Source: Pseudomonadales bacterium (GTDB lineage Bacteria > Pseudomonadota > Gammaproteobacteria > Pseudomonadales > Halieaceae). Taken from it: a DNA stretch of 64,000 nt. The position numbers and the translations under genes are program-made. The notes below the pieces were generated by a model, which was not told the origin of the DNA, ran no database searches, and worked only from the letters and a program-made list of their open reading frames with translations. This document shows positions 52,934 to 62,818 of this stretch, piece by piece (position 1 is the stretch's first letter; each line of letters opens with the position of its first letter). The stretch spans positions 496,001-560,000 of the forward strand of contig JACKNN010000002.1 in NCBI GenBank assembly GCA_024234855.1. Direction: 5' to 3'.

Positions 52934-53039
52934 GACACCAGGCGACATCAACCGACAGCACATCGGCTGGCGGGGCCGCCCAAATTTAATGGATGCCGCC
53001 GGCGTCCCACACCTTTCGGATTGTAGTAGAGGAATTACC

Positions 53040-54362
53040 ATGCAGGTTTCAATCGAGACGACTTCAGGCCTGGAGCGTCGTTTAACTGTTGGCGTACCCG
53101 CAGAGCGCATTGAGTCCGAGGTCAACAATCGGCTGCAAAAGGCCGCGGGCAATGTTCGCCTGGCGGGATTCCGCCCCGGCAAGGTGCCCATGAAAGTGAT
53201 GCGCCAGCGCTTTGGCGCCGGCGTGCGCCAGGAAGTGCTCGGGGAGGTGATGAGCCGCTCGTTCCAGGAGGCGGTTATTCAGGAGAAGCTGCGGCCCGCG
53301 GGCCAGCCCAGCATCGAGCCGAAAAATCTGGAGGAGGGCAAGGACCTTGAGTACGTTGCCACTTTTGAGGTCTTTCCAGAGGTCGAAATCGTCGAGATCA
53401 AGGGCTTGGAAGTTGAGAAGCCCGTAGCGCAAGTCACCGATGCGGACGTTGACAATATTATCGACGTCTTCCGCAAGCAGCAGGGCAAGTGGACGGTAGT
53501 TGAACGGGCCGCTGCAGCGGGCGACAAGGTCAATATAGATTACGTGGGCACCCGCGACGGTGCCGCGTTTGATGGTGGCAGCGCCAGTGGCAGTGACCTG
53601 GAACTGGGTTCCGGCCGGATGATTCCAGGGTTCGAGGAGGGTGTTGCGGGCATGGTCGCGGGCGAGGAAAAAACCTTGCAGCTGAGCTTCCCGGAGGACT
53701 ACCACAATGAGGAATTGAAAGGCGCTGCAGTGACATTCAAAGTCACCCTGAACAGCGTACAGGAACTCGTCCCGGCTGAGTTGAACGAGGAACTGTTTGC
53801 CAAGTATGGCGTCGATGACGGCGGCCTGGACAAGTTTCGCAGCGAAGTGCGGCAGAATATGGCGCGCGAATTAAAGAACGCCGTCCAGGGCAAGATCAAG
53901 CAACAGGTGATGGAGGCCGTAGCGGTAGCACATGAGTCGCTGGAAGTGCCCAAGGCCCTGATTGCACGCGAAGTGGAGGCCCTGCGCGACCAGATGTTCC
54001 AGCAGTTCGGTGGGGCGGCAGGAAAGGATCTCGACCTCAAGTCCCTGCTGCCGGATGACATGTTCAGGGACAATGCCGAGCGCCGGGTGAAGTTGGGACT
54101 GGTGCTGGCGGAACTGGTCGGCAAGCTGGGTCTGAAAGTGAATGCGGACAAGGTCCGGGAGGCTATCGAGGAACTCGCCTCCACCTACCAGGATCCGGAA
54201 GAGGTGGTCAACTGGTACTATTCCAGCCAGGAACAACTCGCATCGGTTGAATCCAGGGTGTTGGAGGACCAGATGGTTGAAAAGCTGCTGGAGCGCGCCA
54301 ATATCATCGAGAAGCCCTGCAGCTACCAGGAAGCACTGGCACAGGCCCAGCGAGACGGCTGA
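53040..54362 (+). CDS. tig: trigger factor
   Basis: 440 aa ribosome-associated chaperone. N-terminal GFRPGKVPMKVMRQRFG ribosome-binding signature, FKBP-type PPIase domain about residues 160-240 (GDKVNIDYVGTRDGAAFDGG), and C-terminal helical arms. ATG 53040 behind GAGGAATTACC. First of the tig-clpP-clpX-lon block. Confidence 0.97.
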   Translation: MQVSIETTSGLERRLTVGVPAERIESEVNNRLQKAAGNVRLAGFRPGKVPMKVMRQRFGAGVRQEVLGEVMSRSFQEAVIQEKLRPAGQPSIEPKNLEEGKDLEYVATFEVFPEVEIVEIKGLEVEKPVAQVTDADVDNIIDVFRKQQGKWTVVERAAAAGDKVNIDYVGTRDGAAFDGGSASGSDLELGSGRMIPGFEEGVAGMVAGEEKTLQLSFPEDYHNEELKGAAVTFKVTLNSVQELVPAELNEELFAKYGVDDGGLDKFRSEVRQNMARELKNAVQGKIKQQVMEAVAVAHESLEVPKALIAREVEALRDQMFQQFGGAAGKDLDLKSLLPDDMFRDNAERRVKLGLVLAELVGKLGLKVNADKVREAIEELASTYQDPEEVVNWYYSSQEQLASVESRVLEDQMVEKLLERANIIEKPCSYQEALAQAQRDG

Positions 54363-54410
54363 GGGCACACTGCCACACATTTGATCGACCTTAACCAGGG
54401 GAAGGTACGC

Positions 54411-55061
54411 ATGTCATCTCAGTTTGATGGGTACAACAGGCACACGATTAATAACCTGGGGCTGATTCCCATGGTGGTCGAACAGACCGCCCGCGGTGAA
54501 CGGTCCTACGATATTTACTCCAGGTTATTGAAAGAGCGGGTTATTTTCGTGGTTGGCCCGGTCGAGGACCATATGGCAAATCTGATCGTCGCCCAGTTGC
54601 TCTTCCTGGAGTCGGAGAATCCGGACAAGGATATACACCTGTATATCAATTCGCCCGGCGGCTCGGTGACGGCGGGGCTGTCCATTTACGACACCATGCA
54701 GTTTATCAAGCCCGACGTCAGTACCATGTGCATCGGCCAGGCGGCATCCATGGGCGCATTTCTGCTGTGCGGTGGCACTGCGGGCAAGCGTTATTGCCTG
54801 CCCAATTCCCGCACCATGATCCACCAGCCCAGTGGCGGTGCCCAGGGCCAGGCCACCGATATCGAAATCCAGGCCAAGGAAATCCTGATCATTCGCCAGC
54901 GTCTCAATGAATTGATGGCGCAGCACACCGGGCAGCCACTGGAGGTGATCGAGCGCGATACCGAGCGCGACCGCTTTATGAATGCTGTCCAGAGCAAGGA
55001 GTACGGCCTGATTGACGAGGTTTTGACCAGTCGCACCCCGGTGGCGGTGGCCGAGAAGTAG
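54411..55061 (+). CDS. clpP: ATP-dependent Clp protease proteolytic subunit
   Basis: 216 aa. Catalytic triad Ser113 (GQAASMGA), His138 (MIHQP), Asp187. Mature tetradecamer chambers degrade proteins with ClpX. ATG 54411 follows GGGGAAGG; 49 bases after tig. Confidence 0.97.
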   Translation: MSSQFDGYNRHTINNLGLIPMVVEQTARGERSYDIYSRLLKERVIFVVGPVEDHMANLIVAQLLFLESENPDKDIHLYINSPGGSVTAGLSIYDTMQFIKPDVSTMCIGQAASMGAFLLCGGTAGKRYCLPNSRTMIHQPSGGAQGQATDIEIQAKEILIIRQRLNELMAQHTGQPLEVIERDTERDRFMNAVQSKEYGLIDEVLTSRTPVAVAEK

Positions 55062-55225
55062 GCAGACGCACAGCGCTCGCCCTCAGGGCGGGCCGCGTGA
55101 CAGGGCTCGCAGAAACGCGGGATATCCATGTTTTGGCCCTCTCGGGGGTTGCAAATAGCCGTAAAAGACATCATCGTACAACACAGGATGATGAGGCATC
55201 GATGTAGAGGGCGCAGGGCGGCTGA

Positions 55226-56518
55226 ATGAGCGAGAAAACCACCAACTCCACCGACGGCGGCAAGCTGCTTTACTGCTCCTTCTGCGGCAAGAGCCAGCAC
55301 GAGGTACGCAAGCTGATAGCCGGTCCTTCGGTGTTTATCTGTGACGAGTGCGTGGACCTTTGCAATGACATAATTCGCGAGGAAGTCCAGGAAAGTAACA
55401 GCGAATCGGCGGGCGAGCATCTCCCGGTACCCAAGGAGATCAACGCCATACTCGACGAGTATGTCATCGGCCAGAAGCGCGCCAAAAAGGTGCTTTCCGT
55501 AGCCGTTTATAACCATTACAAGCGACTCCGCCACGGCCAGCAGGGGCGCAGCCAGGATGTGGAACTCGGCAAGAGCAACATCCTGCTGGTAGGACCAACC
55601 GGCAGTGGCAAGACCCTGCTGGCGGAAACTCTCGCCCGACTGCTGGACGTACCCTTCACCATCGCCGACGCGACCACGCTGACCGAAGCCGGCTATGTCG
55701 GCGAGGATGTGGAGAATATCATCCAGAAGTTGTTGCAAAAGTGCGAGTACGATGTCGAAAAAGCCCAGGTGGGCATCGTTTACATCGATGAAATCGACAA
55801 GATATCGCGCAAGTCAGACAACCCGTCGATTACCCGTGACGTATCGGGGGAGGGCGTACAGCAAGCCCTGCTCAAGCTCATAGAGGGTACCGTGGCCTCC
55901 GTGCCGCCGCAGGGTGGGCGCAAGCATCCGCAGCAGGAATTCCTGCAGGTCGATACATCCAACATCCTGTTCATCTGTGGCGGCGCGTTTGCCGGCCTGG
56001 ATAAGGTCATCAGGAACCGCTCGGAGAAGGGCGGCATAGGCTTTTCCGCCGAGGTCAAGAGCAAGGACGAGCGGCGCAATGTTGGCGAACTTCTGTTTGA
56101 CCTTGAACCGGAAGACCTGGTCCAGTACGGCCTGATTCCGGAATTTGTGGGCCGCCTGCCGGTTATCGCCACGCTGGAGGAACTGGATGTCGATGCGCTG
56201 GTCCAAATTCTCACTGAGCCAAAGAATGCGCTGACCAAGCAGTACAGCAAACTGTTCGAAATGGAGGGCGTCGAGGTCGATTTCCGCGAGGATGGCCTGC
56301 GCGCCATTGCCGAGAAAGCCATGGAGCGCAAAACAGGTGCCCGGGGCCTGCGCTCCATTCTGGAAGGTGTGTTGCTCGATTCCATGTATAACATCCCGTC
56401 GCAGAGTAATGTGGCCAAGGTGGTGATAGACGAGTCTGTTATTCGTGGAGACTCCGAGCCACTGCTGGTCTACCAGAACAGCGAGCCAACACCCAGGGCG
56501 GCAGCAACCGAGGACTGA
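55226..56518 (+). CDS. clpX: Clp protease ATP-binding subunit ClpX
   Basis: 430 aa. N-terminal zinc domain YCSFCGKSQHEV..FICDECVDLC, Walker A GPTGSGKT, Walker B VYIDEIDK, C-terminal sensor 2 region. Unfoldase partner of ClpP. The intergenic 165 bases between clpP and clpX hold no gene. Confidence 0.97.
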   Translation: MSEKTTNSTDGGKLLYCSFCGKSQHEVRKLIAGPSVFICDECVDLCNDIIREEVQESNSESAGEHLPVPKEINAILDEYVIGQKRAKKVLSVAVYNHYKRLRHGQQGRSQDVELGKSNILLVGPTGSGKTLLAETLARLLDVPFTIADATTLTEAGYVGEDVENIIQKLLQKCEYDVEKAQVGIVYIDEIDKISRKSDNPSITRDVSGEGVQQALLKLIEGTVASVPPQGGRKHPQQEFLQVDTSNILFICGGAFAGLDKVIRNRSEKGGIGFSAEVKSKDERRNVGELLFDLEPEDLVQYGLIPEFVGRLPVIATLEELDVDALVQILTEPKNALTKQYSKLFEMEGVEVDFREDGLRAIAEKAMERKTGARGLRSILEGVLLDSMYNIPSQSNVAKVVIDESVIRGDSEPLLVYQNSEPTPRAAATED

Positions 56519-56584
56519 TCTCCCCGGTTTTCCGTCGCCACGCCGCTGGCGACGCGTTCTGAAGCCCGGAAAATGCGCCAGGCG

Positions 56585-56612
56585 CTTGTATTCCGGCAAA
56601 CAGCCCCCACCT
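56585..56612 (+). promoter_or_regulatory. candidate heat-shock (sigma-32) promoter of lon
   Basis: CTTGTAT (56585-56591), 13-base spacer, CCCCACCT (56605-56612), close to the CTTGAAA-N(13-15)-CCCCATNT consensus. 44 bases before the lon ATG. A hairpin without T-tract lies upstream at 56533-56554. Confidence 0.6.
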
Positions 56613-56655
56613 AGTGGCTACTAACGCCTGAAACCCGCTTAACCCGGAGACGTTT

Positions 56656-59067
56656 ATGGGTTCTTCTTCTGTGATCGAACTGCCCCTGCTGCCCTTGCGC
56701 GACGTGGTGGTCTATCCCCACATGGTGCTGCCCCTGTTTGTGGGCCGGGAGAAATCCATCGAAGCACTCGAATTCGCCATGGCCAATGACAAGCAGATTC
56801 TGCTGGCGGCCCAGCGCAACGCGGCGGACGATGATCCCGGTGCGGACGATATTTACCAGATGGGGACAGTCTCCAATATCCTGCAGTTACTCAAGCTGCC
56901 GGACGGGACGATAAAGGTCCTGGTTGAAGGTGGCTACCGGGCGGTTGTCGACAGCATCGACGACGAGGGGAATTTTGCCATCGCCGGCGTGCGTGAGGTG
57001 ATCAGCGACGAAATTCCGGAGGGGGAGGTGGAGGCCTTGTTGCGCTCGACCATCACCCAGTTTGAGAAGTATGTGAACCTCAGCAAGAAAGTGCCGGCAG
57101 AGGTATTGACCTCCCTGACCGGTATCGATGAGCCGGGCCGCCTGGCGGATACTATCGCGGCCCATATGAGTGTCGACCTTGAAGAAAAACAGCGAATCCT
57201 GGAAATCACCGGCATTCGTCCCAGACTCGAACACCTGCTGGGCCTGATGGAGGCCGAAATCGATCTCTTTCAGGTCGAAAAGCGGATCCGCGGTCGCGTC
57301 AAGAAACAAATGGAAAAGAGCCAGCGCGAGTACTATCTCAACGAGCAGATGAAGGCGATCCAGAAAGAACTCGGGGAAATGGACGAGGCCCCCAGCGAAC
57401 TGGATGAACTGCAACTGCGCATCGACGAGGCGCGTATGCCGGAGGAGGCCCGTGACAAGGCGTTGACCGAACTCGGCAAGCTGAAAATGATGTCGCCGAT
57501 GTCGGCTGAGGCTTCGGTGGTGCGCAGTTATATAGACTGGATGGTCAGCGTGCCCTGGTCCAAACGCAGTAAGGTGAAACACGACCTTACCAATGCCGCC
57601 AATATTCTCAACGAGGATCACTACGGCCTGGAAGAGGTGAAAGACCGGATTCTTGAATACCTCGCGGTGCAGAAACGCGTGCGCAAGGTAAAAGGCCCGG
57701 TATTGTGCCTGGTGGGCCCGCCGGGTGTTGGTAAAACCTCCCTGGGCGAATCCATCGCTCGCTCCACCAACCGGAAGTTTGTCCGCATGGCCCTGGGCGG
57801 CGTGCGCGATGAGGCGGAGATCCGCGGTCACCGCCGGACGTATATCGGTTCGATGCCGGGCAAGTTGTTGCAGAAAATGGCCAAGGCCGGCGTCAAGAAT
57901 CCGCTGTTCTTATTGGATGAAATCGACAAAATGGGTATGGACCATCGCGGCGACCCGGCCTCGGCCATGCTGGAGGTGCTCGACCCCGAACAGAATCACG
58001 CCTTCAATGATCACTATCTCGAAGTGGATTACGATCTGTCCGATGTCATGTTCGTCTGTACTTCCAATACGATGAATATTCCCGGGCCGCTGCTGGACCG
58101 GATGGAGGTCATTCGTATCCCCGGGTATACCGAAGACGAAAAGCTGAATATTGCCGAACGCTACCTGAGTCCCAAACAGATCAAGCTGAATGGCCTCAAA
58201 AAAGGCGAGCTGGCGATCGGCCTGGATGCGGTGCTCGACATCATCCGCTATTATACGCGCGAGGCGGGAGTCCGTGCACTGGAGCGGCAACTCGCTAAAA
58301 TTTGCCGGAAGATGGTCAAGGCCATTACCCTGGGTGAAGCGAGCGGGGGCGTTACGGTCAGTGCGCAGATGCTGCCCGACCTGCTGGGTGTGCGTAAGTT
58401 CAACTACGGTATCGCCGAGGAGCAGAACAAGATCGGCCAGGTGACGGGCCTGGCCTGGACGTCGGTGGGCGGTGAGTTGCTGACGATCGAAGCCGTCGCG
58501 TTTCCGGGCAAGGGCCGTTATGTGAAGACGGGCTCGCTGGGCGATGTTATGCAGGAGTCGATCCAGGCAGCATCCACCGTCGTTCGCAGTCGCTCCCAGA
58601 CACTGGGAATTCCAGCTGGCTACCACGAGAAGCACGACGTGCATTTCCACGTGCCGGAGGGCGCGACACCCAAAGACGGCCCCAGTGCAGGTGTCGCCAT
58701 GTGCACCGCACTCGTGTCTGTTCTGACCAATATCGCGGTGCGCGCCGATGTGGCAATGACCGGTGAAATCACTCTGCGTGGTGAAGTGCTGCCCATCGGC
58801 GGACTCAAGGAGAAATTGCTGGCAGCCCGTCGTGGCGGTATAAAAACCGTCATCATTCCAAAGGAAAACGAGCGCGACCTGAAAGAAGTGCCGGATAATA
58901 TCAAGGAGCACCTGACAATCCGCGCGGTTAAATGGATCGACGAAGTGTTGGCGATTGCACTTGAGTCGATGCCCAAGCCTTTGAGTGATGAAGATTATCG
59001 TGCCGGTTCCGTCGGTTCGGCTGCGGATAGTGAACAGGACGAAAATAATCGAATAAATACCCACTAA
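56656..59067 (+). CDS. lon: ATP-dependent protease Lon
   Basis: 803 aa. N-terminal LON substrate domain, AAA+ with Walker A GPPGVGKTS and Walker B LFLLDEIDKM, protease Ser in KDGPSAGVAM and Lys in GGLKEKLLAA. Cytoplasmic quality-control protease. Probable sigma-32 promoter upstream fits heat-shock control. Confidence 0.97.
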   Translation: MGSSSVIELPLLPLRDVVVYPHMVLPLFVGREKSIEALEFAMANDKQILLAAQRNAADDDPGADDIYQMGTVSNILQLLKLPDGTIKVLVEGGYRAVVDSIDDEGNFAIAGVREVISDEIPEGEVEALLRSTITQFEKYVNLSKKVPAEVLTSLTGIDEPGRLADTIAAHMSVDLEEKQRILEITGIRPRLEHLLGLMEAEIDLFQVEKRIRGRVKKQMEKSQREYYLNEQMKAIQKELGEMDEAPSELDELQLRIDEARMPEEARDKALTELGKLKMMSPMSAEASVVRSYIDWMVSVPWSKRSKVKHDLTNAANILNEDHYGLEEVKDRILEYLAVQKRVRKVKGPVLCLVGPPGVGKTSLGESIARSTNRKFVRMALGGVRDEAEIRGHRRTYIGSMPGKLLQKMAKAGVKNPLFLLDEIDKMGMDHRGDPASAMLEVLDPEQNHAFNDHYLEVDYDLSDVMFVCTSNTMNIPGPLLDRMEVIRIPGYTEDEKLNIAERYLSPKQIKLNGLKKGELAIGLDAVLDIIRYYTREAGVRALERQLAKICRKMVKAITLGEASGGVTVSAQMLPDLLGVRKFNYGIAEEQNKIGQVTGLAWTSVGGELLTIEAVAFPGKGRYVKTGSLGDVMQESIQAASTVVRSRSQTLGIPAGYHEKHDVHFHVPEGATPKDGPSAGVAMCTALVSVLTNIAVRADVAMTGEITLRGEVLPIGGLKEKLLAARRGGIKTVIIPKENERDLKEVPDNIKEHLTIRAVKWIDEVLAIALESMPKPLSDEDYRAGSVGSAADSEQDENNRINTH

Positions 59068-59082
59068 CTGTGGGTGTCAATG

Positions 59083-59110
59083 TTGACCCGAATCGGACGT
59101 CTGGTATAAA
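59083..59110 (+). promoter_or_regulatory. sigma-70 promoter of hupB
   Basis: TTGACC (59083-59088), 16-base spacer, TATAAA (59105-59110). Start near 59117; leaves a leader of about 185 bases before the GTG of hupB. The 233-base lon-hupB region holds no gene. Confidence 0.75.
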
Positions 59111-59300
59111 GTCTGGCGTTCGATTAATCCGTACTATTTCGGACTTTCAGCAACATCAGGGTCCACGCCAGTTTGCTAACGATACCATTCAAGACTGGTC
59201 GGTATGCCCGGCGACACACTGCCCCGGAGTTTATAAAACGACCTTTTACTCCAGGGCATTAACACCAGGAACACTACTTTTATCCATCAAGGGGATTTGT

Positions 59301-59576
59301 GTGAATAAAACTGAACTGATTGACTCCATCGCAACAGCCGCCGACCTGCCCAAAGCCGCTGCTGGTCGTGCACTCGACGCCGTCCTGGAAAGTATCACCG
59401 AGGCATTGACCAAGGGCGACCAGGTATCCCTGGTTGGCTTCGGTACCTTCTCGGTCAAGAACCGCGCTGCGCGTAGCGGGCGAAATCCGCAAACCGGTGC
59501 CACCATCGAGATCAAGGCTACCAACGTACCTGGTTTCAAAGCAGGCAAGGCGCTCAAGGATGCCGTTAACAACTGA
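59301..59576 (+). CDS. hupB: DNA-binding protein HU-beta
   Basis: 91 aa. MNKTELIDSIATAADLPKAAAGRALDAVL start, GFGTFSVKNRAARSGRNPQTGATIEIKA DNA-binding arm. GTG start at 59301 with AAGGGG upstream. Nucleoid protein. Standard place after lon. Confidence 0.97.
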   Translation: MNKTELIDSIATAADLPKAAAGRALDAVLESITEALTKGDQVSLVGFGTFSVKNRAARSGRNPQTGATIEIKATNVPGFKAGKALKDAVNN

Positions 59577-59663
59577 GCATTCGGTGGGGACCCTCACGGG
59601 GTCACCTCGTTAGTTGCCCAATCACTTCAGCTTAGTGACAACTGTGATACCCGCAGCAGACGG

Positions 59664-59694
59664 AAAGGCGCACTCACTGGTGCGCTTTTTTTTT
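59664..59694 (+). terminator. intrinsic terminator after hupB
   Basis: GCGCAC/GTGCGC with a 6-base loop and a run of nine T (59686-59694). Confidence 0.88.
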
Positions 59695-59715
59695 AGTTTT
59701 CCAGAGTAGACATCC

Positions 59716-61596
59716 ATGCTTCAGAACATTCGCCAGCAGGTTCAGGGACCAACCATTAAAATACTGGTGTGGTTGATCGTCATATCGTTCTCCATTTTTG
59801 GTATCGAGTCGATTCTTGTGGGAGGTGGAAGCGGTGGCGTAGCCGAAGTTAACGGGGAGGAAGTCAGCCCGCAGGAGCTGCAGCAGGCCATTAACACCCA
59901 GAAACGACGCCTGATATCGATGATGGGTGAGAATTTCGACCCGGCAATGGTGGAAGATGACGTACTCCGCGCCCCGGTGCTCAACTCCCTGATTGGCCGG
60001 ATACTGATGATGCAATCTGCGAAATCGATGGATCTGGCCGTGTCCCGCAAGGAACTCGACAGCCTCATTGCGAGCATGGAGCAGTTCCAGATAGAAGGTG
60101 TATTTTCGCCGCAGCTCTATACCAGCGTATTGTCCAGTGCCGGCTATACCCCGGCCTATTTCAAGCAAACGCTGCGCGAGGACGTCGCGCTCACCCAGCT
60201 GCGCAGCGGCCTGGCCGGCACCGAGTTTGCCACGTCACTCGAATTAACCCTGAATGCGCAGGTGGGTGCAGAGCAGCGCGACCTGCGCTATCTGACCATA
60301 CCACTGCAGTCGTTCATTGATTCCCAGGAGGCCAGCCAGGAGCAGGTCGCAGCCTACTATGCCGACCACCAGGACGACTTTCGCACTATCGAGACAGTCG
60401 AACTGGATTACATCGAGCTGGCCCCTGAACAATTTGTCAAACCGGTAGAGGACAGCGCAGTGCTGGAAGCCTACCAGCTCGAGATAGAGAACGCCCAGTA
60501 CAAGACCGAGAATCGGGTATCACACATCCTGTTCGAGACCAGGAAAGACGAGGACGAGGACGCATTGCAGCAACGCGTCACGCTTGCCCGGGAGAAACTG
60601 GCGGCCGGCGCCGATTTTGGCGCGGTGGCAAAGGAGTTTTCCGACGATGTCGGCTCTGCTGCCAATGGCGGTGATCTGGGCTTTTCCAGCGGGGACGCCT
60701 TCCCAGCGGAAATGGAAGAAGCGATTGCCCAGCTGCCGGTAAACGAGGTGTCGGCACCGGTCAAAACCGATGCGGGTACGCACCTGGTGTTGGTGACCGA
60801 ACGCAAGGAGGGCAGCGCGCCCCCGCTTGAGGAGCTGCGTCCCCGATTGGAGGAGCAACTGCAGCTCGCCCAGGCTCGGGTGGATCTGCTGCTCGCCGTC
60901 GAACAGCTCAAGGACCTGGTTTTTAACGCCGAGGACCTTGCGCGGCCAGCCAGGGAACTTGACCTTACTGTAGCTCGCAGCGAACCCATCGCGCGTAACC
61001 AGGCCGACGGCCTGTTCGCCAATCCGGCCCTGCAGGCGGCGGCTTTTTCCGAGGAGGTGCTGGAGGAGGGACACAACAGCGATGTCATCGAGCTGGGTGA
61101 CGACCGGTTCGTCGTGTTGCATATGCACAAGCACAACCCGCCACAGGTCAGGGAGCTGGCCGACGTGAGCGAGCAGATCGCGGGTATTATCAAGGAGCAA
61201 TCCGCCCGCGAGATGGTCGCTGCCGAGGCGGATCGCCTGATGCGGGAACTGGCCGCGGGGGCGTCGATAGAGCAACTCGCCAACAGTGCCGGCTATGACT
61301 GGCAGGTTGAACTCGGTGCAGACCGGCGCAACACGAGCCTGCCACCTGACGTTCTCAGCCTGGCATTTGGCATGCCGGCTCCCGCAGAGGGTGAGGTGCT
61401 TGCAGATTTCGTCATGACACCGGCGGGGGATGCCCAGGTGGTTGCCCTTGTGCGGGTCAATCCCGGGCGCCTTGAGACCCTCGACGAGCCTGCGGTGGTC
61501 GCGCTGCGGCGCCAGCTGAACAGCGAGTACGCCAACCTGCTGGACACAGAGTTCCAACGCGGCCTGCGCGAGAGCGCAGACGTTTCTGTAATGTAA
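59716..61596 (+). CDS. ppiD: periplasmic folding chaperone PpiD
   Basis: 626 aa, inner-membrane anchored: helix residues about 16-34 (LVWLIVISFSIFGIESILV). SurA-like N-terminal region, a parvulin domain about 260-365 (VSHILFETRKDEDEDALQQRV..LGFSSGDAFPAEMEEAIAQLP) and a long C-terminal region. Assists folding of exported proteins. Downstream of hupB as in E. coli. Confidence 0.95.
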   Translation: MLQNIRQQVQGPTIKILVWLIVISFSIFGIESILVGGGSGGVAEVNGEEVSPQELQQAINTQKRRLISMMGENFDPAMVEDDVLRAPVLNSLIGRILMMQSAKSMDLAVSRKELDSLIASMEQFQIEGVFSPQLYTSVLSSAGYTPAYFKQTLREDVALTQLRSGLAGTEFATSLELTLNAQVGAEQRDLRYLTIPLQSFIDSQEASQEQVAAYYADHQDDFRTIETVELDYIELAPEQFVKPVEDSAVLEAYQLEIENAQYKTENRVSHILFETRKDEDEDALQQRVTLAREKLAAGADFGAVAKEFSDDVGSAANGGDLGFSSGDAFPAEMEEAIAQLPVNEVSAPVKTDAGTHLVLVTERKEGSAPPLEELRPRLEEQLQLAQARVDLLLAVEQLKDLVFNAEDLARPARELDLTVARSEPIARNQADGLFANPALQAAAFSEEVLEEGHNSDVIELGDDRFVVLHMHKHNPPQVRELADVSEQIAGIIKEQSAREMVAAEADRLMRELAAGASIEQLANSAGYDWQVELGADRRNTSLPPDVLSLAFGMPAPAEGEVLADFVMTPAGDAQVVALVRVNPGRLETLDEPAVVALRRQLNSEYANLLDTEFQRGLRESADVSVM

Positions 61597-61614
61597 GGCA
61601 CCTTTGAGGTAAGC

Positions 61615-62799
61615 ATGGCCAGAAAAGTACTCACGCTGAACCAGATTTCCATCAAGGGGCTGGAGCGACTTCCCCGCGACGGTTACGAAATCGCCAGCGA
61701 ATTCACCCATCCAGATGCCATCCTGCTGCGCAGTCACCAATTGAAGCCGGAGGATATCGCCGACTCCGTGCTGGCGATCGGGCGCGCGGGCGCGGGGGTC
61801 AACAATATTCCGGTAGCGGAGTGCTCGCGCCGCGGCATACCCGTGTTCAACTCGCCCGGGGCCAATGCCAATGCGGTTAAGGAACTGGTGGCCACCGCCA
61901 TGCTGCTTGGTTCGCGCGGAATTATAGAGGGCATTCGCTACGTCGATACGCTGGCGGGAATGCAGGACAAGGCCGAGATGAATCGCATTCTCGAGGCGCA
62001 GAAAAAGCAGTTCAAGGGCAATGAACTGGTTGGCAAGACGCTCGGCGTCGTTGGCCTCGGCGCCATCGGCTCGATGGTGGCGGAAATGGCGCTGACCATG
62101 GGAATGGAAGTGGTGGGCTACGACCCGGCATTGTCTGTGGAAGCCGCGTGGCGGCTCTCCAGCAAGGTGCGCAAGGCCGACACACTGTCGGCCCTGTTCG
62201 CCCGCTGTGACTATATCACTCTCCACCTGCCGGTACTCGACTCTACCCGGGGCCTGGTCAACGCCGAACTGCTGGGGGCCATGAAGCCCGACGCCTGCCT
62301 GCTGAATTTCGCCCGGCAGGAGATTGTTAATGAAGACGACCTGCTGCAGGCATTGGTCAATCGCAAGTTGCGACGGTACATCGCAGACTTTCCCTCTCCC
62401 GCCCTGATCGGGCGTGACGATGTCATCCTGATGCCCCATATCGGCGCCAGCACCGACGAGGCCGAAGATAATTGCGCCATCATGGCGGCAGACCAACTGC
62501 GGGATTTTCTCGAGAACGGCAATATACGCAACTCGGTCAATTTCCCGACCCTGGAACTGGAACGGGTGCGGGGCTGCCGGCTGTCTGTCAGCAACGACAA
62601 CGTCCCCAGGATACTCGGCAGTGTGCTGGCGATCCTTGCCGATGAAAACATCAACGTGATCGACATGCTGAACAAGAGTCGCGGCGAACTGGCCTACAAC
62701 CTGATAGATATCGACACCCATGTCAGTGACGATGTGCTTTCCAGGATGCGTGCCCTCGACGGTGTGATCAATGTGCGCTTGATCGGAGACTGCGCCTAG
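61615..62799 (+). CDS. D-3-phosphoglycerate dehydrogenase-like protein
   Basis: 394 aa. D-isomer-specific 2-hydroxyacid dehydrogenase fold: RAGAGVNNIPV, Rossmann GVVGLGAIGSMVA, catalytic Arg in NFARQEIVNEDDL, and a C-terminal ACT-like domain about residues 315-394 (VSNDNVPRILGSVLAILADENINVIDM). The catalytic His-containing HIGAST is present (MPHIGAST). Likely makes phosphohydroxypyruvate for serine. This short-ACT form differs from enterobacterial SerA; a different hydroxyacid is possible. Confidence 0.85.
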   Translation: MARKVLTLNQISIKGLERLPRDGYEIASEFTHPDAILLRSHQLKPEDIADSVLAIGRAGAGVNNIPVAECSRRGIPVFNSPGANANAVKELVATAMLLGSRGIIEGIRYVDTLAGMQDKAEMNRILEAQKKQFKGNELVGKTLGVVGLGAIGSMVAEMALTMGMEVVGYDPALSVEAAWRLSSKVRKADTLSALFARCDYITLHLPVLDSTRGLVNAELLGAMKPDACLLNFARQEIVNEDDLLQALVNRKLRRYIADFPSPALIGRDDVILMPHIGASTDEAEDNCAIMAADQLRDFLENGNIRNSVNFPTLELERVRGCRLSVSNDNVPRILGSVLAILADENINVIDMLNKSRGELAYNLIDIDTHVSDDVLSRMRALDGVINVRLIGDCA

Positions 62800-62818
62800 G
62801 CCTTGCCTGAGCCCCGGC

